Made by a program: the position numbers and the translations under genes
From: Trichomonas vaginalis G3
Taxonomy: Eukaryota; Parabasalia; Trichomonadida; Trichomonadidae
Length of the DNA stretch: 64,000 bases
Direction: 5' to 3'
Assembly: GCF_026262505.1 (NCBI RefSeq)
Contig: NC_067207.1
Coordinates: 23,218,082-23,282,081, forward strand
Notes under the pieces: generated by a model
The model's input: only the letters and a program-made list of their open reading frames with translations
What the model was told of the DNA's origin: nothing
The model's database searches: none
Shown here: positions 54,316-62,457 of the stretch, piece by piece
Numbering within the stretch: the first letter of the stretch is position 1
How the letters are laid out: each line of letters opens with the position of its first letter

Positions 54316-57300
54316 TTAAATAAATGGCATACAACATCCATTTTCACAACATACAGCCTTAGTGTGTGCTCCTGTTAATGCAGTCTTACCAATTGTTAAG
54401 CGAGTCATTGACCCGTTTTTAAGTTGTAAATTAATATTCTGACCATCAAATATCAATTTATCATTTATTATATCCAAATAATTTTTAGGTGTTAATTGTT
54501 TATTTTGTCGTAAACTAACACCTTTCATTTTTTGTGCAATCTTTTTAAAATCACTTCCATCAATTGAACCGTTGAATGATGTATAACACTTAGGACATAA
54601 AGCAACCATGTTATCACCTTGTTTCTCAATTGCTAAACCCAATAACTTCTTCTCATGTGCTTTTTCTTCAGCTTTATTCTTTAATTTAGGTTTAAATTTC
54701 TCATCAAAACAGAAGAAATCAAATGGTGCGAATTTGAAAATGTTTTTATCATAAAATTGTTTATCAGTAACAATTGCTTGAAATGCTTGAGTGTTAGGAA
54801 GATTTGGGTCGCCAGCGATTGCCCAATAAGATGAATCAGTATCACCTTCAATGAAATGAAAACGATTAATTCATGCATTTATACATAAAATCATAAATGA
54901 AAACCAAATACCAGTATTTAGCATTATCTAAAGTGAAGAATGCCTCTTGTAAACATGTATCACATCTATAAAATCTATCTTTGAGCATCACTTGATACGT
55001 ATCCTCTCCTATTTCTCTTATGTTTTTAAACTTATTTGACATACATGCAACGCGTGCTTCTGTGCATTCATTATTTTAGTCTTTGCGTAATTTTGTGTAT
55101 TCATTGCATCGTAACCATATGATCCATTAAGTGAAATCTTGCAAAATAAACTTTTTCCTTTATTTCCTTCTAATTCAGCCTTTTGTCTTTCGTTCATAAA
55201 TTCGTTCGCAAATTCATTAAAACAAGTGTTTTTCGTAAATGTTAAAATTGATTGAATATCATCAATGATAAAATGAAATCTGTCTATTAGATACCAAAGA
55301 TAATAAGAAGAAAATGGTTGATATTGGTTGTGTGTTGATGCTAACTGAGTTAATTTTCTCTGTTTCTGGTCAACTGGTAGATTGTTTGATTTCATGTAAT
55401 TATACATAAAACTGCCAATTGTTTTTTCATCTGTGATAATATCTAAGTTTCTTATTATCGGTAAAAAGTTTATGTAATCATTAATGTATTTTTCATCAAT
55501 GTGACCCTTTACTTCAGCCACGAATAAAGTATTTTTCTTCTTAATATTCCCAGTGCTTTTGCTTTCTTTGTTGCTGTATCACAAATGATAACACCATTCA
55601 ATCTTCCCGGCATATACATTTTATGGTCAGTATATTGAATGAAATCATGAGGATTAGATGAAAATGATGAAGGATATAATGAATTAAAGTCAACTCCAAC
55701 GAAATGAGTCATAATGTTGGTGGTGTCCTCATTTGATACAGTTTTAGTTTCTGGATTATATGAAAGTTTATTAATGTGCGTGATTCCTTTAAGATTAACA
55801 CGATGTTGAACATTTGATAGACCACCAGTAATTCCATTACGGAGAATGTGATAAGCTTCAACTGAATCTAAAGTCATTGGTAAATTATTTTTTAATGCAT
55901 AATTTCTTAAATTGATTCTTAAACGTTGAACATCTTCATCTTTATTTGATTTTACGACATTGCAATAACAACACATTAACTGACAATTTTCTTTGGTATG
56001 TGGTTTTTCATTATCGATTCTATCCAATGTTGGTTTATTTGCATATGTAAACGCTTTACCACACATTTTGCATTTAGATGAAAGGATTAAATCGTGATAG
56101 TATTGATAGTCATCCATTGAAACATTGTTTTTGGTATCTCTTTTCGCCTTTTCATCTTGTTTCTTATATGATCAATTTTATATTTCCAATACTTTTTTGT
56201 TAATTCAAAACTTGATTCCACATTTTCTTCTTCTGGATATGTTTCGTTAGGATTGAAGTTCTTATATGCTAACGCGTAACGAATCATTGATGCATTCGAT
56301 GATAAAGAAAGATTATGAAGCATGTCAATTTTATAAACAAATGTTTCTTCGATAATTTTATCAATTGGGTCAATCATAATTTCAACGTCTTTATTGCAAT
56401 AATGAATAAAATATTCTAATCTATTCTCAAAATTTTTAGCATCATTGAGATATATTTGATAATCTGAATCGGATATTGTTTCTTGTGTTAATGCTGAATA
56501 AAATGAATCTTGAGTGAATGGTTCCTTTTTATATAATTCATCTTCGTAATTCTCCCATGTGATGAATTGATAAGGGAAAAAGGATTTAACACGTGATTTA
56601 TTGTTTCCGAAATCTTGAGTGAATTGGTCTAATGTTCCACCCGCTATATAATTTCTGATGTCAATAAATCTTAATTCATATGGACAGTTTGTTTTCTTTA
56701 CTATGACTTGCTTAAATTGAGAAGAAGAACCCAGCATTGATTTTATCTTCCATTTTGCAGTATTTAAATCACGAAGAATTAAATTTAAATCAAACTTTCC
56801 CGAATTAAAACCAATGATATTCACTTTATTAAATTCTTCATCTAAAAGCTCTTTCATTGCTTCCTTTTGTTTCTCATTTAATGTATTCATTAATTCTTCA
56901 TATTGTTCAATATTTGATTTAGCAACTAATGAACAGGTTGAAAATAAAAATTCAATCCAATCAGAGATGAACGAATCACTTGATGTTAAGCAAAAATTCC
57001 TCGTAAATGTTTTATCACGGTCTACGACCTCGCCGCTTTGCGGCTTTATTTTGACAGTTGATGATACCATAAATGGTTTTAAGTAAGCGTTCAAAGTTGC
57101 ACATTCAGAAAGTTGAAGTTCTTCTTTAGTCTCTAATGTTTCGAAGTCAAAAGTAATATAATATCTTGTTGGTTTATAATATTCCTGCAAATTATGTGCT
57201 AATAGCCATTGATATATCTTCTGTTTCGTGATATGTGGTGCATATGGTTGTTGTGTGTTTTGCAATTGAACGTCTTGAATTAATCTTCCATTATTTTCTT

Positions 57301-57781
57301 TACATTTCTCACAATGTTTTAAAAATCTTCTTTGGTTTTTCCTTTCTGGATCATCACGGATAGAATATACTTCTTCTTTGCAAAAGGGGCAAACTTTATA
57401 TCCTGTGAGTGCTTCAACGTCTGTAATTCTGTCAGCGTGAAGTTTTCCACATGGACTCTGTGTTAATAAAATATTTACTGTTTCAAATTCTGGATCTATC
57501 ATTATTGATTCCACTAATGGAAAGTCTACCTTGTTAATGTCTACGTCTTCTGGTTGAGGGTCACAATAATAAAAATCAATATTAACGTTTAACATTCTTG
57601 CTAACCTCTCACTTTCTGATGAAATGTCAAATCCTTCATATGCATCTATGGCTTCATTTAAATAACTTCTACGAGTTTTAGGATTAACACCATCAGGAAT
57701 GTTATAGAAGCGTTTAAATAACCTTCTACCTTCGGCTCTTATTTGATTATCATTCATTTTAGCTGTTCCATTTTTGTTCAT
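54316..57781 (-). pseudogene. Protein-primed-type DNA polymerase B region of the Maverick, broken
   Basis: Recognisable parts in order are: an N-terminal region with a Cys-rich finger (CPFCKEEV ... CEKC), a 3'-5' exonuclease with FDFETL, GFNSGKFDLNL and a YCNKDVE motif, an HNH-like Cys finger, the polymerase A motif (VDFNSLYPS), the B motif (NGSYGYD) and a C motif of the DTDS type. The C-terminal tail (KGVSLRQNK) is Polinton-like. It replicates the element. Broken in several places. Confidence 0.8.
57018..57044. repeat. Double-hairpin module, copy 5, in the polymerase region
   Basis: 27 bp: hairpin GGTC-TAC-GACC followed closely by GCCGC-TTT-GCGGC. The most GC-rich copy, with a 1-base instead of 2-base spacer. 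Confidence 0.6.
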
Positions 57782-57842
57782 TTATGTAAGAATAAAAATT
57801 AAAAAATAAATAAAAATAAAGTTTATTTTTTTTAAAGTCCGA

Positions 57843-57869
57843 GACTCAGAGAGTCCAGGGCTAAAGTCC
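57843..57869. repeat. Double-hairpin module, copy 6
   Basis: About 27 bp: first hairpin GACTC-AGA-GAGTC, spacer CA, second stem GGGCT/AGTCC. Lies just downstream of the 378-aa gene. Confidence 0.7.
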
Positions 57870-58997
57870 ATAAAATGAATTAAGAACACATAAATTTTTA
57901 TCATCTGCGACGTGACGAATACATTTTAATTTACTCAAGAATGCGTACCCTGATACATTAAATCTAATTCCTGTCTTATTTAATTTCACAACTTTGAAAA
58001 GGAATGTATGAATAGCTATAAAATGATGAGAAGATGTTTTATGGGTTGCTTCCATTTTTTCTGAAATAAATGAATAAATATAATGTTTATAAGTTTTCAT
58101 ATCTTTTATGTTCTTAATAACGAATGGTATAGACCTTTCCACTTCGTCTTCCTTCGGTGCTGTTCTTTCATATGAAACATTATTGGTATCTTCAATAATG
58201 AAACCACAATCGCATAAAATTTTATATGTACCAATTGTTTCTTTTGATATTTTATCTAACAAATCAAAAACTTTATCAACACCTGTACATTTATTTAAAT
58301 AATAATTTGTGTAAATATCATGGTCTTCTTTCTTAATCGTATTTGTTGCATATGTTACATTTTTCAGTGCTTTTTTGAATTTTTCAGAATCAAGAGGAGG
58401 TGAAAGTAATATACATGGATAATCTCCATCGTCAATAAACTGAAGCTTATGTTTATGAATAAATTTTGTGCCTTCTTCTGAAAGTGTTTCGTCAATATCA
58501 CCATCTAATAAATTTTTAGTAGATTCCAAAAAGTAATTTTTATATCTTTCCTCATGTGATTTTTGAACTTCTGATTCTGAAGCTGGGATATTCATTAAAC
58601 CCTCTACTTCATTCTCAGCATTTCTCAATTCACTAATTCTTTCATCTATTTCATTTCTTAATTGTTCCAATTTCTCAATCTCATCGTTATAATATTCATC
58701 TTGTTTAATTTTTTCTTCAAAATATTCAGGAGGTGTTTCAAGGCTCTCTGAGCCCAGGTCCTCTGGACCATAAAGAGGAATATTCTCCTGTTTTTCAACT
58801 TTTTTGGGATATAAATATCTCATTATAGCCTTTTTAGTAATTGGTCCGTTATATTTAAATTCATTCAACAATCTGGAAAACTCTTTCACATTCTGCATAT
58901 ATGTTGGATAAGAACCGTCTCCAAAATTTTCTAAAATATTTTCTAATTCTGAATTAGTGAACTTTAAAGATTTCAATGAATTAGTTGTTATACTCAT
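57861..58997 (-). CDS. Maverick protein upstream of polymerase B (378 aa)
   Basis: Helical with a coiled coil (EKLEQLRNEIDERISELR) and a C-terminal block KLKCIRHVADDKNLCVLNSF. That block recalls the Cys-containing start of the domain found at the N-terminus of many Polinton polymerases. It may belong functionally with the polymerase gene, whose region begins about 80 bp downstream; this is inference. One double-hairpin module lies inside the coding sequence. Confidence 0.5.
   Translation of the reverse strand: MSITTNSLKSLKFTNSELENILENFGDGSYPTYMQNVKEFSRLLNEFKYNGPITKKAIMRYLYPKKVEKQENIPLYGPEDLGSESLETPPEYFEEKIKQDEYYNDEIEKLEQLRNEIDERISELRNAENEVEGLMNIPASESEVQKSHEERYKNYFLESTKNLLDGDIDETLSEEGTKFIHKHKLQFIDDGDYPCILLSPPLDSEKFKKALKNVTYATNTIKKEDHDIYTNYYLNKCTGVDKVFDLLDKISKETIGTYKILCDCGFIIEDTNNVSYERTAPKEDEVERSIPFVIKNIKDMKTYKHYIYSFISEKMEATHKTSSHHFIAIHTFLFKVVKLNKTGIRFNVSGYAFLSKLKCIRHVADDKNLCVLNSFYGL
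58742..58769. repeat. Double-hairpin module, copy 7, inside the 378-aa gene
   Basis: 28 bp: first hairpin GGCTC-TCT-GAGCC, spacer CA, second stem GGTCC/GGACC with loop TCT; all ten pairs perfect. Read through as GPEDLGSES. Confidence 0.85.
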
Positions 58998-59157
58998 TTA
59001 TTATAAAATAAAAAATAAAAAAAATAAATTTAACTTAGTTTTAATTTTACGTAAGAAGTCAATTTTTTATATACCGTCATTTGTAGGTATTATTTCTATC
59101 AGATAAAAATTATTTTTCTATTTGTCATCTTTATATAAAGATAAAAAATATTTTTGA

Positions 59158-59493
59158 TTAATAAGGAATTAATTTCATTTTATGTCTTATAATGTGCGCA
59201 TATGTATTTAAAAGGCATTCATTGAATTGCTTTTCAATCTCTTTCTTTTTTTCATCTTCGAATATTATATCATTTTCATGTTCGAAGCTTGTAAGTTTGT
59301 TATCTTCAAATATTATATTAGTTTCATATATCAAATTATGATATCGGTCATATTCTTTTAAGTGATAAATAAATACAAAATTTACGGTTCCTTTAATTTT
59401 AAATTCAAAATTAATTTTACAACAGCTTTGTGGATCAATTAGTAAATCAATCAAATAATGTTCAAAATCAGATATTATTCTTTTTCCATACAT
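59158..59493 (-). CDS. Maverick protein of unknown function (111 aa)
   Basis: Looks whole. First gene at the right end, reading leftward. It is acidic, with IIFEDNKLTSFEHENDIIFEDE. The start has the shared T/A-rich leader. No domain recognised. Confidence 0.5.
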   Translation of the reverse strand: MYGKRIISDFEHYLIDLLIDPQSCCKINFEFKIKGTVNFVFIYHLKEYDRYHNLIYETNIIFEDNKLTSFEHENDIIFEDEKKKEIEKQFNECLLNTYAHIIRHKMKLIPY

Positions 59494-59539
59494 TTTATAT
59501 TAAATAAAAAAATCTAACTTTATTTTTTCGGAGTTTTGT

Positions 59540-59565
59540 GACGAAGTGCGAATCTTCACTTCGTC
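59540..59565. repeat. Hairpin at the inner edge of the right terminal repeat
   Basis: Perfect 9-bp stem GACGAAGTG / CACTTCGTC with an 8-base loop, immediately inside the right terminal repeat. It is absent from the left end. Confidence 0.75.
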
Positions 59566-59566
59566 A

Positions 59567-59740
59567 AAAATATATTCTTTTTATTAATGGTAATATAGGA
59601 ATTGTAGGAATAAAAACTTTTTATAAATTATTCATAAATTTTTAAAATCTGCTATTCGGAAGTATGTTCAAAAATCATTCAATTATGTGAGAATTCTTAC
59701 GATTACAAAAAAAGTCACACAACCCACATCATATACTACT
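59567..59740 (-). repeat. Right terminal inverted repeat of the Maverick
   Basis: 174 bp. The reverse complement starts AGTAGTATATGATG, with the AGT start usual for Polinton termini, and differs from the left repeat at one base. Confidence 0.95.
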
Positions 59741-59746
59741 TAGATT
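59741..59746. repeat. Right target-site duplication of the Maverick (TAGATT)
   Basis: Perfect match to 38350-38355. Confidence 0.9.
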
Positions 59747-60152
59747 TTGAGGTTAGTAAGAAGTTGGAAACTTTAAATCATATTTATATTCAATAATTGA
59801 TACTTTGTTCTCGGTCAAAACTCGCAACTCCCGATAAATTCTAAATTGATTTCTTAGAAAACAGGGGGCAAAACCTATGTTGACCCATAAATTTCCCGAA
59901 ATAAATCTGCAATAATTTTGATTCGTAGGTGACATTTAGATACTCAAATATGGATACTTACTGAATCAAACAAAAAATGATATTTTCGCGATAAACTTTC
60001 ATTCATGGAACAAAATCACTTCACTTTGTCTAATTTCACATTAATAATGTTCAAATATTGAAACAAATGCATTAAAAAGCTCATATACATCAACTCTCAT
60101 AAAATTGTGGCAGAAAACGTAAAAATTTTATCATATTTTTCAAATCAATTAA
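59747..60152. other. Intergenic flank right of the Maverick
   Basis: Mostly AT-rich. A 60-codon minus-strand frame near 59753-59935 has no supporting promoter or similarity and is not called. The imperfect initiator TCAATT at 60145-60150 lies just before the WASP-like gene. Confidence 0.5.
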
Positions 60153-62198
60153 ATGGGAAAATCACAACCTGTAGTTACCAAAGAACTCCTAGATAAGATC
60201 AAATCAGCAAATTCCCAATTTTCATTTATTTACGGAACTGTCGCCCAGTTTTTCGTTGCTTTTCCAGATCCAAAGACATGGACTAAGAAAGCCGAAGGTG
60301 TCTTAACGTTAGATTATGATGCCCAAAAATGCGTTTATCTTAACCTTTATGATTTCAATACAGCAAGACTTCTTTTCTCACATGAACTTTATTACGATTT
60401 TAAGGACAAATGCAAAGCCCCAGTCAAGGACTTCTTCATTTTCCCTTCAGATGTTTGCATGATGGCTTTCCAGTTCCTTAGTGATACTGAAATGAAGAAC
60501 TTTTATAAGCAAATCAAAACAGCATCACCAAAGAAGAAGAAGAAATCATTCTTCGGACGCAAGGACGACGAGGAACAATTTATTATTTCCGATGTCAAGT
60601 CTGTTGATTACGTTAGTGGTGCTAAGCAATCTGATAGTTCATCAATTCAAATTACCGGTGAACATCAAATCCTCGAACAGACATTACAGGAAATGGGCTA
60701 CACCCAGGACCAGCTCAGAGACCAAACCATCGCACAGAAGGTTATGGCTAGAGTTCTTAAAAAGACAAATACAAAATTGAATCCAGATGCCAAGCCAGAG
60801 AGAAAGGCTCCTTCACCAAAGTCATCATCATCAAGTGCTCCAAGCGGTGGCGCACCTCCTCCTCCACCACCACCTCCTTCAGCTGGTGCTCCACCACCAC
60901 CACCTCCAGCTCCAAAGGGTGGAAAGAAGGCTGCCAAGAAATCAGGCGGCGGCGGTGGCGTTGTCAAACCAACAGATGATGCTCTCCAAGACATGATCAA
61001 ATTCCGTAAGAAGAACGCTACAAAGGTTAAACCACCAGAGCCAAAGCTTTACTTCCAGGCCGGCGGTGGCGGCGGTGCATCTACAGTCGGAGCCGGTCCA
61101 TCACCAGGTGCCGGCGCTGGCTCATCCCCAGCAGCTGCAGCTCCACCTCCAATGGTAGATTCATCCAACCCAGCTGCAGCCGCAGCAGCAATGCTCGCAA
61201 GAAGGAAGAATGCAGCAGCAAACAAAAACGTATCTGCACCAGCACCAGCTCCAGCACCACAGCCAGCACGTCCAGCATTCGGTGGCGCTGCAAGAGGCGG
61301 CTTCGGCGGTGCAAGACCAGCTCCAAAGCCTGCTCCAGCTCATGCAGCTCCTCCACCACCTCCAGCCGCAGCCGCAGCTCCTCCTCCACCACCTCCAGCT
61401 CCAAAGGGTGGAAAGAAGGCTGCCAAGAAATCAGGCGGCGGCGGTGGCGTTGTCAAACCAACAGATGATGCTCTCCAAGACATGATCAAATTCCGTAAGA
61501 AGAACGCTACAAAGGTTAAACCACCAGAGCCAAAGCTTTACTTCCAGGCCGGCGGTGGCGGCGGTGCATCTACAGTCGGAGCCGGTCCATCACCAGGTGC
61601 CGGCGCTGGCTCATCCCCAGCAGCTGCAGCTCCACCTCCAATGGTAGATTCATCCAACCCAGCTGCAGCCGCAGCAGCAATGCTCGCAAGAAGGAAGAAT
61701 GCAGCAGCAAACAAAAACGTATCTGCACCAGCACCAGCTCCAGCACCACAGCCAGCACGTCCAGCATTCGGTGGCGCTGCAAGAGGCGGCTTCGGCGGTG
61801 CAAGACCAGCTCCAAAGCCTGCTCCAGCTCATGCAGCTCCTCCACCACCTCCAGCCGCAGCCGCAGCTCCTCCTCCACCACCTCCAGCTCCAAAGGGTGG
61901 AAAGAAGGGCGCAAAGAAGGGCGCAAAGAAGTCTGGCGGCGGCGGTATCGTAAAGCCAACAGATGATGCTCTCCAAGACATGATCAAATTCCGTAAGAAG
62001 AACGCTACAAAGGTTAAACCACCAGAGCCAAAGCTTTACTTCCAAGCTGGTGGTGGCTCTTCATCTCCAGCAGCAAGTTCCGGACCAGTTAGCACTGGAC
62101 CAGGTGGCGGCGGTGTTCAAAATATTGCTCCTCCAGCCGGTGGCAACGATCTTGCATCTATGCTAGCCGCTAAGTTTGCAGCTAGAAGGAAGGTTTAA
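60153..62198 (+). CDS. WASP-like actin-nucleation regulator with duplicated Pro-rich/actin-binding units (681 aa)
   Basis: Residues 15-125 form a WH1/EVH1 domain of WASP type: W-TKK near 45, EGVLTLDYDAQKCVYLNLYD, ARLLFSHELYYDF, CMMAFQF and a final FYKQI helix. A Lys-rich patch (KKKKKSFFGRK, about 130) and a weak CRIB-like segment (FIISDVKSVDYVSG) follow. Then come poly-proline runs for profilin or SH3 binding. A unit occurs three times that contains DALQDMIKFRKKNATKVKP, which resembles a WH2 actin-binding motif. The first two units are about 163 aa each and nearly identical; the third is shorter. MLARRKNAAANK and the terminal DLASMLAAKFAARRKV also look actin-binding. The acidic Arp2/3-binding tail of true WASPs is missing. 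Codons are C-rich, suggesting good expression. The stop runs into TAAAA. Likely acts in cortical actin and amoeboid adhesion. Confidence 0.85.
   Translation: MGKSQPVVTKELLDKIKSANSQFSFIYGTVAQFFVAFPDPKTWTKKAEGVLTLDYDAQKCVYLNLYDFNTARLLFSHELYYDFKDKCKAPVKDFFIFPSDVCMMAFQFLSDTEMKNFYKQIKTASPKKKKKSFFGRKDDEEQFIISDVKSVDYVSGAKQSDSSSIQITGEHQILEQTLQEMGYTQDQLRDQTIAQKVMARVLKKTNTKLNPDAKPERKAPSPKSSSSSAPSGGAPPPPPPPPSAGAPPPPPPAPKGGKKAAKKSGGGGGVVKPTDDALQDMIKFRKKNATKVKPPEPKLYFQAGGGGGASTVGAGPSPGAGAGSSPAAAAPPPMVDSSNPAAAAAAMLARRKNAAANKNVSAPAPAPAPQPARPAFGGAARGGFGGARPAPKPAPAHAAPPPPPAAAAAPPPPPPAPKGGKKAAKKSGGGGGVVKPTDDALQDMIKFRKKNATKVKPPEPKLYFQAGGGGGASTVGAGPSPGAGAGSSPAAAAPPPMVDSSNPAAAAAAMLARRKNAAANKNVSAPAPAPAPQPARPAFGGAARGGFGGARPAPKPAPAHAAPPPPPAAAAAPPPPPPAPKGGKKGAKKGAKKSGGGGIVKPTDDALQDMIKFRKKNATKVKPPEPKLYFQAGGGSSSPAASSGPVSTGPGGGGVQNIAPPAGGNDLASMLAAKFAARRKV
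60895..62046 (+). repeat. 489-bp tandem duplication in the WASP-like gene
   Basis: Equivalent points (TCCAAAGGGT) lie at 60911, 61400 and 61889, exactly 489 bp (163 codons) apart. The first two units look identical at DNA level. The third keeps the start but diverges after the repeat motif, with two extra GAK residues. Recent in-frame duplication, with assembly collapse or expansion possible. Confidence 0.95.
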
Positions 62199-62457
62199 AA
62201 CTAGTTTTTAAACAAATTTTGGATTTATTAATCATACTGATTTTTTTTTAAAAACTTTCTTTCGATTTAGATTTTTTTTTATTTACAAAATAAATCATAT
62301 TATTTAGCAAAATCACGACTCACAGAGGTTAGTAAACAGTTCATACATATGATTAACTTTGAATCAAAGAAAATATAAAAAAATAATTTTAATTTTTTTA
62401 AATTTTTAGAGTAAGCATCGATAGAGTAGTTAAGAAAAGAAGAAAAAATTCGAAAGT
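62199..62457. other. Spacer between convergent genes
   Basis: 259 bp of AT-rich sequence between the 3' ends of the WASP-like and phosphofructokinase genes; nothing recognised. Confidence 0.5.

Larger units (their letters stand above)
38356..59740. mobile_element. Maverick/Polinton element, broken fossil (21.4 kb including a mariner insertion)
   Basis: It is bounded by 174-bp inverted repeats and a 6-bp duplication. It carries the defining Polinton set: protein-primed-type DNA polymerase B, retrovirus-like integrase, packaging ATPase, and major and minor capsid proteins, plus a fibre-like protein and a primase-helicase. Left-half genes read rightward and right-half genes read leftward, meeting near 49.2-49.4 kb. 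The two terminal repeats differ at one base, suggesting a recent insertion, yet the coding part is broken in roughly a dozen or more places. It is therefore a young but dead copy, or one moved in trans. Gene starts share an AT-rich promoter-like motif instead of the host initiator. Confidence 0.95.

Noticed and set aside
59753-59935. 60-codon minus-strand frame next to the Maverick
   Set aside because: No initiator box, domain or neighbour support, and similar in length to chance frames here.
60698-62045. Several long antisense and out-of-frame ORFs across the WASP-like gene
   Set aside because: They are shadows of a GC-rich, Pro/Ala/Gly-coding repeat; the sense frame has the WH1 domain.
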